In this document: positions 1-10,585 of the stretch, one piece after another
How the letters are laid out: each line of letters opens with the position of its first letter
Numbering within the stretch: position 1 is the first letter of the stretch
From: an uncultured Propionibacteriaceae bacterium
GTDB taxonomy: Bacteria > Actinomycetota > Actinomycetes > Propionibacteriales > Propionibacteriaceae
Assembly: GCA_902805915.1 (NCBI GenBank)
Contig: CADCUO010000087.1
Location: forward strand, 1-35,169
DNA length: 35,169 nucleotides
Reading direction: 5' to 3'
Notes under the pieces: generated by a model
Seen by the model: only the letters and a program-made list of their open reading frames with translations
Told to the model about the DNA's origin: nothing
Databases searched by the model: none
Made by a program: the position numbers and the translations under genes

Positions 1-1
1 G

Positions 2-2470
<2,469 letters not shown>

Positions 2471-2506
2471 CCGGCGGCTCACCTGGAATCACCGGAAAGC
2501 CGCCGG
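2471..2506. terminator. Hairpin after acnA
   Basis: A perfect 9-bp inverted repeat, CCGGCGGCT (2471-2479) and AGCCGCCGG (2498-2506) with an 18-nt loop, begins on the base after the acnA stop. A second short palindrome, CCGGGT-A-ACCCGG, overlaps at 2503-2515. There is no T-run, which is usual for actinobacterial terminators. It sits between converging genes and may serve both. Confidence 0.7.
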
Positions 2507-2547
2507 GTAACCCGGTTGCCCACAGCGGGCGCGGACCGTCGGTTTCG

Positions 2548-3855
2548 TCAGGAACCCGGGAGGTCGACCAGATCCTCCACCGTCCCGACATAGTCGGCTA
2601 GCTGGCCGGCTTCGGGGAGCGGGGTGGGCCAGTCCCTGGTGAACCACCCGCGGGGTGGGTTGGTCACCTGATACGTCCAGCGGCCGTCTCCGCCCGGCAC
2701 CGGGGCACCGGACCGGTCGGCAGCGTCGGCCGCGGCCACGACCGGCAGGTCGGGTAGCGTGGCGACCCCAGGAATCGCCACATCAACGGTGCTGGTTCCG
2801 GCCGGAAGAGCCGGGAAGTTGGTGGTCACGGTGACCCGTCCGCCGCGCTCCATCAGGGAAGAGGCCCACAGCCCCAGGTTTGAGCACAGGCACTCCACAA
2901 CGTCGGGCCGATGCCGCCGGACCGTCATCCACCGGACCTTCAATGCCGGCCCGCCCCGGACGCGGAGCTGCAGCCCGCTGGCGGCTCCGGGGTCGACCGC
3001 AGCGACACCGTCGGGCATCTTCGCCGAGATCGGCGGCCCGTACGGCACGATCCTGAAGCTTGGCTGGTCCGTCACCGACTGCAACGTCCACACCACCGAC
3101 GTCAGCTCAGCCCCAGCGACGATCTCGTCGATCCGGATGCTCTGCTGCCGACTCTCGTGCGGATAGTCGAACACCCGGGGCCAGGTGAGAGGGGCCGACC
3201 CCTGCACCGGGCGGCTCAGGTCGGTCGGGCGAGTGGCGGTGGGAACCTGGCCGATGGGAGTCACCGGAACGTGGCGAAACACGGGGACGTTGATCAGGTC
3301 CACGTCGATGAAGCGGGTCGACGCGGGCAGTTCGGGATAGGTGACCTGCAGCATCCGGGTCTCACCTATCCGCAGCGACAGCTGCGCTACCCACAGCGGT
3401 GAGCACAGGCAACGACTGAACTCACGCCGGCTGCGATGGCTCAGCGGCCGGTAGACCTTGGACGCGGCGGCGTCCAGCAAGAAGATGTTGGCGGCACCGT
3501 CGACCTCCCTGCTCAGGCCTAGGTCGATCCGGGTTGGCAGGTCATCTCCCATGGACAGTCCTGGAGCCATCAGTGGGGTCACTGACCAGTCGAGGACAGT
3601 GGCGCCTTTGATCCGCCGTACGGAGTGGACGGCGAAGCGCGTGGTGACGCCCGAACCGTCCCCGGTGGTCCAGATCGCCTCACCGACCACCGGCAAGGCG
3701 AGGTTGGTACCTTCCAGAGGTCGCCGCTCCACCGGAGGCGGTGGCGGCTCGGTGGTCGCCGGTGGACGGAACAGCCCGGGCTCCTCCTTGGAGTAGGTGC
3801 AGCCCGCCGCCACGGTCAGCAGCATCAGTGCCAGCACGGCCGACAGCCACCGCAC
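2548..3855 (-). CDS. Putative lipoprotein with a duplicated CLCS-motif domain
   Basis: Unknown function. I start it at the GTG at 3855, which has GAGGA six bases upstream and begins a lipoprotein signal: VRWLSAV, a hydrophobic stretch, then lipobox VAAGC with Cys19 as the predicted lipidated residue. A longer reading frame runs to 4053 but would overlap the upstream gene and bury the signal. The mature 417-residue protein starts with a Pro-rich spacer (PPATTEPPPPP) and then shows two related halves. Each has a Cys-Leu-Cys-Ser motif (RCLCSPLWV, ECLCSNLGL), followed about 25 residues later by a similar strand pattern (YPELPASTRFIDVDL against FPALPAGTSTVDVAI). From memory, a CLCS motif of this kind occurs in other actinobacterial exported lipoproteins. 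It is probably anchored to the outer face of the membrane. No enzyme motif was seen. Confidence 0.75.
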   Translation of the reverse strand: MRWLSAVLALMLLTVAAGCTYSKEEPGLFRPPATTEPPPPPVERRPLEGTNLALPVVGEAIWTTGDGSGVTTRFAVHSVRRIKGATVLDWSVTPLMAPGLSMGDDLPTRIDLGLSREVDGAANIFLLDAAASKVYRPLSHRSRREFSRCLCSPLWVAQLSLRIGETRMLQVTYPELPASTRFIDVDLINVPVFRHVPVTPIGQVPTATRPTDLSRPVQGSAPLTWPRVFDYPHESRQQSIRIDEIVAGAELTSVVWTLQSVTDQPSFRIVPYGPPISAKMPDGVAAVDPGAASGLQLRVRGGPALKVRWMTVRRHRPDVVECLCSNLGLWASSLMERGGRVTVTTNFPALPAGTSTVDVAIPGVATLPDLPVVAAADAADRSGAPVPGGDGRWTYQVTNPPRGWFTRDWPTPLPEAGQLADYVGTVEDLVDLPGS

Positions 3856-3926
3856 GCCCCGTCCTCGCGCCCGGTGGCATGGGATGATCCCCGATAGCCC
3901 GACGAGCTCTGCCCGCACCTCGCCAT

Positions 3927-3960
3927 CGTAGTCGTCGGCACGCTGCCGACTTGCGCTACG
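3927..3960. terminator. Hairpin downstream of the EamA operon
   Basis: GTCGGCA (3934-3940) and TGCCGAC (3944-3950) form a 7-bp stem with a 3-nt loop, flanked by CGTAG (3927-3931) and CTACG (3956-3960), which can extend the pairing after an internal loop. It lies just past the EamA stop codon in the minus direction and before the lipoprotein start, so it probably ends the ROK-EamA operon. Confidence 0.5.
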
Positions 3961-3989
3961 GCGATGCCGTACTGAGTCAGCGGGTCCGG

Positions 3990-4958
3990 TCAGCGCTTCG
4001 GGTTGCGGTCGCGGACCGGGTGGCGTAGCACCACCAGAACTCCGGCCAGGCACACCACCATCCCGATCGCTTCCACCACACCTGGACCGGGGCCGCCAAG
4101 CAGCATCTCGGCGGGGCGCACCAGGAACGGCACCACGAGGGAGATCGAGGCCATGTAGACGGCGCCGCGCCGGTGGATCAGCTGGTGCTGCAGCACATAG
4201 ACGGGCAGATAGATTCCCAGTCCGAGGATGGCCAGCAGCCCTACGGTGGCCAAGTCAGCCGACCACAAGGCACGGAGCCGACCGGTGCAGGCGAGCAGCA
4301 CCAGCAGCAGCACAGTGCCCGTCGCGAAGATGCCCGGCAGCAGGTCCAACGGGTCATGCCCGGCGGAGATCAGGGCGTAGTGCTGGCCGTACAAAGCGAT
4401 AGCGACGACGGCGATCAGCGCGGAACCGACTCCCAGCAGCAGCGTCGAGGTGCTGAGGTTCTCGTTGAGGGTGAAGCCGCCGAACACATAGACAGCCGCA
4501 CCTGCCGTGGCCAGCGAGATGCCTGCGATGGCCGCCCGGGAGCCGACCTTGTCGAACCACAGCACCCCGATGATCATGGACACACACGGTGTGGTTGCCA
4601 GCAGCAGGTTCGGTACCGAGACACCGACTGCGGCAATGGCCTGCAATGAGAAGTATGCGTAGATCGCCACCCCGAGCAGTCCCGAGATGACCAAGGTGCC
4701 GGGTCTGCGCCGGATGTAGCGCAGCGACCTCCGCGCTGCGCCGTTGCCGCGGGTGACCAGCAGGCAGAGCCCCAGAGCGCTGAAGAGCGACCGGCCGGCC
4801 GCCGTCACGTCCGGGCCGGCCCGGCGGACAGCCAGATCGGAGACGATCCAGGTCAGGGCCAGCAGCAGTGCGAATCCGGCGCTCAGCACCGGCACCGGGA
4901 GCTTCGTGCTGGCTTCACGCGCATCACGGGTGACTCCTGGGGTGGACCGTCCGGTCAC
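3990..4958 (-). CDS. EamA/DMT-family transporter
   Basis: A 322-residue inner-membrane protein of the drug/metabolite transporter superfamily, which usually has ten membrane helices made of two EamA repeats; the length fits. Hydrophobic stretches alternate with short basic loops throughout (FALLLALTWIVSDLAVRR at the start, GMVVCLAGVLVVLRHPVR at the end). The GTG at 4958 overlaps the stop of the preceding oxidoreductase gene (GTGA), so translation is probably coupled. A longer frame upstream is only a shadow of that gene. As last gene of the ROK-isomerase-oxidoreductase operon it may move the substrate or product of that pathway, but the sequence does not tell which compound. Confidence 0.85.
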   Translation of the reverse strand: MTGRSTPGVTRDAREASTKLPVPVLSAGFALLLALTWIVSDLAVRRAGPDVTAAGRSLFSALGLCLLVTRGNGAARRSLRYIRRRPGTLVISGLLGVAIYAYFSLQAIAAVGVSVPNLLLATTPCVSMIIGVLWFDKVGSRAAIAGISLATAGAAVYVFGGFTLNENLSTSTLLLGVGSALIAVVAIALYGQHYALISAGHDPLDLLPGIFATGTVLLLVLLACTGRLRALWSADLATVGLLAILGLGIYLPVYVLQHQLIHRRGAVYMASISLVVPFLVRPAEMLLGGPGPGVVEAIGMVVCLAGVLVVLRHPVRDRNPKR

Positions 4959-6022
4959 GTCGGCGACAGTGTCACCTCCCGCCCCAGTCGGGCCGACTCG
5001 TACACCGCATCCAGCATCTTCATGATCTCCGCCCCGTGCCACGCCGGCGCAACGCTTTGGGCTTCGCCGAGGCAGCTGGCCACGAAGTTCTCTATCTCGG
5101 AGGCGAAACCCTCGGTGAGGTCGAAGGTTGACGACGACAGCTGCGGCGTCACGTTGAGCACCGTCTGGTGCCGTTCGGTGGCGATTCGCAGGCTGGGCTC
5201 CAGCTCGGCGCCACCCTGGTCCCCGAACACCGACACGGACAGGCTGTCCTGCACCGCATGCAGTGAGTAGGACGCATCCACCAGCAGCGAGGCACCGTTG
5301 TCGAACCTGACCACGGCGTTGACCATGTCTTCGACGTCGTTCTTGGTTGGATCGTAGTCGGCGACCTTGTACCGCGGCATGGTGGTGATGTGGGAGCGGT
5401 TGCCGAGCTTGGCGTAGGAGTTGGCGCTGACGGTGACGACGCGGGGTGAGCCCATCAGGTACCACGCCAGGTCGATGACGTGGACGCCGATGTCGATCAG
5501 CGGGCCGCCGCCGGAGATCGCCTTGTCGGCGAACCAGCCGCCGGGGTTGCCCATCCGGCGGATGACGCTGGCCTTGGCGTAGTAGATGTCGCCCAGCTCG
5601 CCGGCGTCGATGAACGACTTGAGCACTCGGCAGTTGGCCGAGTGACGGCGGACGAAGCCGACCTGCAGCACGCGGTCGTGGGCGTCGACCACCCGCTCCA
5701 CCTCAACCGCCTCGGCGTAGGTGCGGCTCATCGGCTTCTCCACCAGCACATGCTTGCCTGCTTCGATGGCGGCGATGGCGAAGGATGCGTGGCTGTCGTT
5801 CCAGGTGCAGATGCTGACCGCCTGGAGGTCGGGGTCGGCGAGCAGGTCAGCGGGGTCGCTGTAGGCGCTGGTCGCTCCCCATTGGTCGGCCACGGTCTTG
5901 GCGCGTTCGGCGTTCATGTCGGCGACGGCGACGATCTCTACGCGGGGGTTGTCGGCGTACGCCTGCAGGTGCAGACCGGCGATGCCACCGGTACCGATGA
6001 CACCGACTTTGAGGGTAGACAC
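4955..6022 (-). CDS. Gfo/Idh/MocA-family NAD(P)-dependent oxidoreductase
   Basis: A 355-residue sugar- or polyol-type dehydrogenase of the Gfo/Idh/MocA family. The N-terminal Rossmann fold has VGVIGTGGIAGLHL at residues 6-19, and the family signature EKPMS follows near residue 95. The C-terminal half carries GGGPLIDIGVHVIDL, containing the Asp and His that usually act in catalysis. The start is the GTG at 6022 with AAGGAG seven bases upstream. It follows the TIM-barrel gene by 50 bp and overlaps the transporter gene by 4 bp. Pairing with a xylose-isomerase-like protein is common for catabolism of inositols, rare sugars or glycosides, but the exact substrate cannot be read from sequence. Confidence 0.9.
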   Translation of the reverse strand: MSTLKVGVIGTGGIAGLHLQAYADNPRVEIVAVADMNAERAKTVADQWGATSAYSDPADLLADPDLQAVSICTWNDSHASFAIAAIEAGKHVLVEKPMSRTYAEAVEVERVVDAHDRVLQVGFVRRHSANCRVLKSFIDAGELGDIYYAKASVIRRMGNPGGWFADKAISGGGPLIDIGVHVIDLAWYLMGSPRVVTVSANSYAKLGNRSHITTMPRYKVADYDPTKNDVEDMVNAVVRFDNGASLLVDASYSLHAVQDSLSVSVFGDQGGAELEPSLRIATERHQTVLNVTPQLSSSTFDLTEGFASEIENFVASCLGEAQSVAPAWHGAEIMKMLDAVYESARLGREVTLSPT

Positions 6023-6072
6023 GTTCGAGCTCCTTGGCGTGGGAGGGGTGGGGTAGGACGTGATGGGGTCGG

Positions 6073-6960
6073 TCAGGCCGCGGCGTACAGGCGCTTGGCG
6101 TTGGCGATGCCGCGGGTGCAGCCCAGCAGGCAGTCCTCGTGGCCCTCGAATTCGATCGAGGCGAATCCGTCGTACCCGGAGGCCTTGATGCTGGCGGCGA
6201 CACTGCGGAGGTCGATGTCGCCGTTGCCGACAACCGCACCACGCAGGTACTTGCCGCCGCGGCTGCGGAACCAGCCCTCACCCGGGTCGGCGTCGGCAGG
6301 CCGGATGTAGAAGTCCTTGAAGTGCACGATGGAGGCGTACGGCAGGTTGGCCGGTACGGCGGCCGCCGGGTCCTCGTCGACGCAGACGAAGTTCCCCACG
6401 TCCAAGGTGGTCTTGAAGTTCGGTTCGTCCACAGCGAGCACGATCCGGCGGACCCGGTCGCTGCTCTGGACGAAGAACCCGTGGTTCTCCAGGCTGGTGG
6501 TCACGCCATGCTCGGCGGCGTACTGGGCGATCTCCTTCGACGCAGCCACGATTCGGGGCAGCGCCTCCTCGAACGCTGGGGTGTCGTCGCCGGGCACCGC
6601 GCCGTGCGCCACTACGTCGTGCCGCATCAGGGTGATGCCGAGGGTCTCAGCCAAATCGACGTAGGCCTTGACCCGCTCCACCTCGGCGGCCACGGCGCCT
6701 GGGTCCGGGGAGGACAGCACGGCTCCGACCGCCAGGTTGGACAAGGTGACGCCGCGCTCGGCGGCTCGGGTCTTGACCGCCTGGACGTGGTCGGGGTCGG
6801 ACTTGATGTTGGGGATAGGGCTGTCGGGGGAGTCGCTGAGCGCGGCCAGCTCGAGGTGCTCGCCCTCGCTTTCGGCGACCCAGTCGATCACGTCGAACAG
6901 CGACATGTCTTTGCGGCTGAGTCGCTGGTGGAAGCTATAGGAGCTGAAGCCGAACTTCAT
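6073..6960 (-). CDS. Sugar phosphate isomerase/epimerase (xylose isomerase-like TIM barrel)
   Basis: A 295-residue protein of the AP-endonuclease-2/xylose-isomerase-like superfamily, a TIM barrel that normally binds divalent metal. Supporting motifs are the N-terminal KFGFSSYSFHQRL, VTTSLENHGFF near residue 160, TTLDVGNFVCVDEDP near 185, IVHFKDFYIRP near 212 and GFASIEFEGHED near 270; the Glu, Asp, His and Glu in these are where metal ligands usually sit. The start is the ATG at 6960, whose ATGA overlaps the stop of the ROK gene, with AGAAGG just upstream. It is probably the isomerase or epimerase partner of the downstream oxidoreductase. Substrate unknown. Confidence 0.88.
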   Translation of the reverse strand: MKFGFSSYSFHQRLSRKDMSLFDVIDWVAESEGEHLELAALSDSPDSPIPNIKSDPDHVQAVKTRAAERGVTLSNLAVGAVLSSPDPGAVAAEVERVKAYVDLAETLGITLMRHDVVAHGAVPGDDTPAFEEALPRIVAASKEIAQYAAEHGVTTSLENHGFFVQSSDRVRRIVLAVDEPNFKTTLDVGNFVCVDEDPAAAVPANLPYASIVHFKDFYIRPADADPGEGWFRSRGGKYLRGAVVGNGDIDLRSVAASIKASGYDGFASIEFEGHEDCLLGCTRGIANAKRLYAAA

Positions 6961-8171
6961 CGTGCCTTCTCTCGTGGTGGGGTCAGGTTGCTTAGGTCAG
7001 AGGTAGGTGCTGGTGATTGGGGTTTCCAGGCCGGCCAGGGCGGCGGGACAGCCAGCACGCCGAAGATGTCGGGCGACCAGCGTTCGAAGGCAAGCCCGAG
7101 CGCACCGCAGACCGCACCCTCGGAGACCAGCGTCGACCCGAGGATGGTTGGCTTCTCCGGCGTCATCAACAAGTGATGCACCGCCGCGGTCAGGGGTCCC
7201 AGCAGCTGCTGGCCAGCTCTGGACAGGCCGCCGCCGATGACCACGACGTCGGGGTCGATGGTCAAGATGATGGTGGCGATCTTGGGGGCGATCTCGCCGC
7301 AGAAGTCCTCGATCTCCGCCGCGGCAGCTGAGTCTCCCGCCGCGGCGCGAGCAAACACTGCCTTGGCGGAGTCGGCGGTCAGCCACCGCAGCTCACCTCG
7401 CGTTGAGGTGGTGGTCCACTTCATCCCACGCAGGCTGCCCAGCTCGCCGGCGAGCCGATGGCTTCCCTGCAGGATGGTGCCGTCCATGATCAGCGCGACT
7501 GAGACGCGGTGGCCGATCTGCACGAAGGTCAACGCGGCATTGTCCGGAACCGACCCCAGTCGGTGTTCGGCGAGCGCGGCCAGCTTGATGTCGTTCTCCA
7601 CCGCAACGGGGCAGCCCCAGCTCTGCTGCAGGGTGGTCACCAGGGGGTATCCCACCCACTCCGGAACCGCAAGGCTGCTCACGATGGTGTCGTCGTGGCT
7701 CAGGATGCCGGGTACGGCGATGCAGGCAGCCCGAAGCGAGTCGGGTGCCACCAACGCCTCCTCCAGTGCTCCGGCGAGGCAGCCGCGTACCGCGGTCAGC
7801 CGGGTCTCGGCGGCGAGCTGTTCGGGCAGCGCGGTACAGGTCGTGGCCACCACCGTGCCGGCGAGGTCGCCGACCATTACCCGAACGCTGTGCGGACCGG
7901 CGTCGATACCGGCTACGTGGCCCGCTGCGGCGTCGAACGTGAACCGTCGGGCCGGCCGGCCAGCTCCGATCCGCGGCGCTGCCTGTTCGACCCGGACCAC
8001 CTGGTGGCGGCTCAGCTCGGTCATCACCGCGTCCACGGTCGGTCGGGACAGGGCGGTCAGTTCGGCCATCTCGGTCACCGTCAGGGGCGCGGCGCCCTCG
8101 CGGAGCACCTGGAGGCAGGAGGCCGAGTTGGCGTGCCGGACCGCTGCCTGAGCCGAGTCCGGGCTGGGCAA
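6957..8171 (-). CDS. ROK-family transcriptional regulator
   Basis: A 404-residue protein with an N-terminal winged helix-turn-helix (about residues 10-70, TVTEMAELTALSRPTVDAVM) followed by a ROK sugar-kinase-like domain (AGIDAGPHSVRVMVGD near 90, VENDIKLAALAEHRLG near 193). This makes it a probable sugar-responsive repressor of its own operon. The usual ROK zinc site (Cys-x-Cys-Gly-x2-Gly-Cys) is absent: where it should lie the sequence reads AGELGSLRGMKWTTTSTRGE, with no cysteines. The start is a TTG at 8171 with AGAGGT four bases upstream. It is the first gene of the operon that ends with the EamA transporter, so autoregulation is likely. Confidence 0.88.
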   Translation of the reverse strand: MPSPDSAQAAVRHANSASCLQVLREGAAPLTVTEMAELTALSRPTVDAVMTELSRHQVVRVEQAAPRIGAGRPARRFTFDAAAGHVAGIDAGPHSVRVMVGDLAGTVVATTCTALPEQLAAETRLTAVRGCLAGALEEALVAPDSLRAACIAVPGILSHDDTIVSSLAVPEWVGYPLVTTLQQSWGCPVAVENDIKLAALAEHRLGSVPDNAALTFVQIGHRVSVALIMDGTILQGSHRLAGELGSLRGMKWTTTSTRGELRWLTADSAKAVFARAAAGDSAAAAEIEDFCGEIAPKIATIILTIDPDVVVIGGGLSRAGQQLLGPLTAAVHHLLMTPEKPTILGSTLVSEGAVCGALGLAFERWSPDIFGVLAVPPPWPAWKPQSPAPTSDLSNLTPPREKAR

Positions 8172-8272
8172 GGTGACCTCTTCGTCTGGGAGAAGTGGGA
8201 TGCCGGGGCGGGCACAATAACGAAGGACGGTTTAGTAATTCAGACTCAATGTGTCACGTCTGCAGCGAGGCG
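8172..8272 (-). promoter_or_regulatory. Presumed promoter region of the ROK operon
   Basis: A 101-bp gap between the HIT gene stop and the ROK start. It holds a locally AT-rich patch (8213-8252, including TTTAGTAATTCAGA) unlike its surroundings, which is where a promoter or ROK operator would be expected. I see no convincing -35/-10 pair or clean palindrome, so the exact sites remain open. Confidence 0.35.
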
Positions 8273-8695
8273 TCAAGGAAGCTGCCGCTGCAAGGCCTGG
8301 GAGATGCGTGCTGCGTAGTCGGCCATCTCGCCCTCGGCATACGAGGTTCTCGGCCAGAAGAAACCACGCAGGCCGTCGCGCTTGGCCCGCGGCACCACGT
8401 GAAGGTGCAGATGCGGTACGGACTGGCTCACCACGTTGTTCATGGCGACGAAGGTGCCGTCGGCGCCGAGGGCGTCCCCGAGGGCGCTGGCCACCCGTTG
8501 GGCGAGGGTGAGCAGCGGCTGCATCAGCTCTTCCGGCAGGTCCAGCAGCGTGTGGACGTGACGCACCGGGGAGATCAGTACGTGCCCCTTGAAGACCGGT
8601 CGATTATCGAGGAAGGCGACTAGCTGCTCATCTCGGGTCACTACAGCCGCGTCCAGGTCGCCGCGCACGATCTTGCAGACGATGTCGTCGCTCAC
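8273..8695 (-). CDS. HIT-family nucleotide-binding protein
   Basis: A 140-residue histidine-triad hydrolase/transferase. The signature HLHLHVVPR (His-x-His-x-His) lies near residues 97-105, and the N-terminus VSDDIVCKIVRGDLDA fits the family pattern SDCIFCKIxxGE. Enzymes of this family hydrolyse AMP-linked metabolites. I start it at the GTG at 8695 because this gives the normal family length, and because TACCAT (8708-8703 on the minus strand) followed by seven bases and the GTG suggests a leaderless transcript. A longer frame to 8836 has no start with a ribosome site. It stands alone, divergent from the haem A synthase gene. Confidence 0.9.
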   Translation of the reverse strand: MSDDIVCKIVRGDLDAAVVTRDEQLVAFLDNRPVFKGHVLISPVRHVHTLLDLPEELMQPLLTLAQRVASALGDALGADGTFVAMNNVVSQSVPHLHLHVVPRAKRDGLRGFFWPRTSYAEGEMADYAARISQALQRQLP

Positions 8696-8702
8696 CTTGG
8701 GG

Positions 8703-8708
8703 ATGGTA
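8703..8708 (-). promoter_or_regulatory. Predicted -10 element of a leaderless HIT gene
   Basis: TACCAT on the minus strand, seven bases before the GTG at 8695, with no Shine-Dalgarno sequence. The same TANNNT-N6/7-start layout recurs elsewhere in this window. Confidence 0.45.
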
Positions 8709-8778
8709 GCGGCAAGGGTCGCAGCAACCGCCACGTAGAGTGTCTGGAGACAATCGACCCAGCGGAGCGCACCCCCTC

Positions 8779-9759
8779 GTGACCAACTACACCTCAGTTG
8801 CCGGCCATCCGTCAGCCGAGCAGACCGCGCCCTCACCGCCCCACCAGCGCCGTTTCGGCTGGTGGCACCGTGTCACGGCCGCAGCCATGCTGCGACGGTG
8901 GGCAGTGGCGGCGCTGGTGGCCAACCTCGCGATCGTGGTGACCGGCGCACTGGTCAGACTGACCGCATCCGGCCTGGGTTGCCCCACCTGGCCACGCTGC
9001 GTCCCCGACTCCTATGTCGCCCAGCCGGAGTACGGCATTCACGGGGTGATCGAGTTCGGGAACCGGCTGCTTACCTTCGTCCTCGCCGCTGTGATGGTGC
9101 TGACGTACGTCTGCGCCCGCCGGGTCGCCGACCGCGGCGCGCGTCCCCGGGTACGGACGCTGGCGCTGATCCTGCTGCTCGGCATCCCCGCCCAGGCACT
9201 GATCGGCGGCATCACCGTCCTCACCCAGCTGAACCCCTTCGTGGTGGCCCTGCATCTGCTGGCGTCGATGGCGCTGATCGCCCTCAACACGGTGCTGGTG
9301 CATCGTGCCTGGGGCATCCCCAGGCAGCCCGTGACAACCGGCCGGCGGGCTCTGGTCCGGGTCACCTTCCTGCTGCTCGCAGTGGTCGTCTGGCTGGGCA
9401 CTGTCGTCACCGGCAGCGGCCCCCATGCCGGCGACCACGGCGCAGCCCGTACCGGCTACGACCCGGTGCTGGTCAGCCATGTCCACGCGGCCGCGGTCTA
9501 TGCGGCCGTCGCCGCCACGGTGGCCGGTGTGATCTGGCTCCGCTCGCGTGCAGCCATGCTGCTGCTGGTGATCGAGCTGCTGCAGGGTGCTATCGGTGTG
9601 CTGCAGTACCGGATGGGGCTGCCCATCGGCCTGGTGATGCTGCACCTGCTCGGTGCCGGGCTGGTGATGGTTGCCGGAGCCTCCTACCTCGTCTCGGTAG
9701 GACCGGCTCGGAGCAACCCGCAGCCCACAGTTGCAGAGCTCCAGCACCATCCCAGCTGA
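8779..9759 (+). CDS. ctaA: Haem A synthase (COX15/CtaA)
   Basis: Converts haem O to haem A for cytochrome aa3 oxidase, in the cytoplasmic membrane. The protein is a chain of about eight hydrophobic helices. GLGCPTWPRC in the first outer loop carries the Cys pair known from CtaA. HGVIEFGNRLL holds the conserved Glu and a haem-ligand His; further His residues occur in ALHLLASM, VSHVHAAAV and LHLLGAG. I prefer the GTG at 8779 (326 residues), which has GGAG 11 bases upstream. An in-frame GTG at 8740 would add 13 residues but lies inside a TAGAGT (8736-8741) that looks like the -10 of this gene. It is divergent from the HIT gene, and no cytochrome oxidase genes are in the window. Confidence 0.92.
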   Translation: MTNYTSVAGHPSAEQTAPSPPHQRRFGWWHRVTAAAMLRRWAVAALVANLAIVVTGALVRLTASGLGCPTWPRCVPDSYVAQPEYGIHGVIEFGNRLLTFVLAAVMVLTYVCARRVADRGARPRVRTLALILLLGIPAQALIGGITVLTQLNPFVVALHLLASMALIALNTVLVHRAWGIPRQPVTTGRRALVRVTFLLLAVVVWLGTVVTGSGPHAGDHGAARTGYDPVLVSHVHAAAVYAAVAATVAGVIWLRSRAAMLLLVIELLQGAIGVLQYRMGLPIGLVMLHLLGAGLVMVAGASYLVSVGPARSNPQPTVAELQHHPS

Positions 9760-9836
9760 CGCCACCGCCGCGCGGATAGGGTTGGGCGAAGATCAACCGA
9801 CCGGACCGACACCAGCACGCGAGGGGAGCGCTCGTC

Positions 9837-10196
9837 ATAGACCAATACCAGTACCTCGCCTTGATGGGTCTCTGCCTGTTGGTCACGCTGCCCTTGGAGT
9901 TCGTGTTCCGGGCGCGGGTGTATCGCCGGATCCGTACTCTGCTGCTGGCGCTGCTCCCCGTCGTGCTGGTGTTCTCCGTCTGGGACATCGCCGGGATCGT
10001 CCGCGGCCACTGGACCTACAGCCCGCGCTACACCACCGGGATCGTGCTGATCTTCGACATGCCGCTGGAGGAGCTGGTCTTCTTCATCGTTATCCCGATC
10101 TGTGGCCTGCTGACGTACGAGGCGGTGGGTACGGGGCTAGGCTGGCTCCGGCGCGGGAGACCGTCACCGCGCCGCCCGGTCGGCGGAGGATATTGA
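9837..10196 (+). CDS. crtYc: Lycopene cyclase subunit CrtYc, apparent ATA start
   Basis: One half of the heterodimeric actinobacterial lycopene cyclase, a small membrane protein that closes the end rings of lycopene together with CrtYd. Seen: about three helices and the family motif MPLEELVFF near residue 76. The family's first helix begins just where the frame gives DQYQYLALMGLCLLV, but the codon before Asp is ATA (9837-9839). It sits eight bases after GAGGGGAG (9821-9828), an ideal ribosome-site distance. There is no ATG, GTG, TTG or CTG in frame between the TAG at 9777 and the TTG at 9861. Starting at the TTG (or ATG at 9864) would cut into helix 1 and has no ribosome site. Stop TGA overlaps the crtYd ATG by one base. 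Confidence 0.85.
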   Translation: MDQYQYLALMGLCLLVTLPLEFVFRARVYRRIRTLLLALLPVVLVFSVWDIAGIVRGHWTYSPRYTTGIVLIFDMPLEELVFFIVIPICGLLTYEAVGTGLGWLRRGRPSPRRPVGGGY

Positions 10197-10585
10197 TGCC
10201 TGAGTACACCGTGCTGACCGTCATCGCGGTGGTCGGCGTCGTTGCCCTGGAGCTGCTCTGGCTGCGTACCGGCATCTTCACCACCGCGCAGTACTGGGTC
10301 TCGATGGCGATCGTCTTTGCGTTCCAGGTGGTCGTGGACGGCTGGTTGACCAAGCTGTCGGACCCGATCGTGATCTACAACCCCAACGAGATGCTCGGCA
10401 TCCGAGTCCCGTGGGACATACCGATCGAGGACTACGGCTTCGGTTTCGCCATGGTGACCTTGACGATCCTGGTCTGGCGGCGACTGCTGAATCGACACTC
10501 CACCCGTACGCTGGCCCCAGCCCGTGCCGGTGGAGGCCAGCACAGTGCCATCCGGCCCCCTTCCCCTGAACCCGAGGAGACTTGA
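10196..10585 (+). CDS. crtYd: Lycopene cyclase subunit CrtYd
   Basis: Second half of the heterodimeric lycopene cyclase, 129 residues with about three membrane helices. The family motif IPIEDYGFGF lies near residue 81, and PNEMLGIRVPWDIP precedes it. The C-terminus after the last helix is a Pro/Arg-rich tail. The ATG at 10196 shares a base with the crtYc stop and follows GGAGGA (10185-10190). A longer frame upstream only shadows crtYc. Beta-ring formation is inferred from the neighbouring crtU, which needs beta-carotene; the sequence alone does not exclude an epsilon cyclase. Confidence 0.92.
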   Translation: MPEYTVLTVIAVVGVVALELLWLRTGIFTTAQYWVSMAIVFAFQVVVDGWLTKLSDPIVIYNPNEMLGIRVPWDIPIEDYGFGFAMVTLTILVWRRLLNRHSTRTLAPARAGGGQHSAIRPPSPEPEET

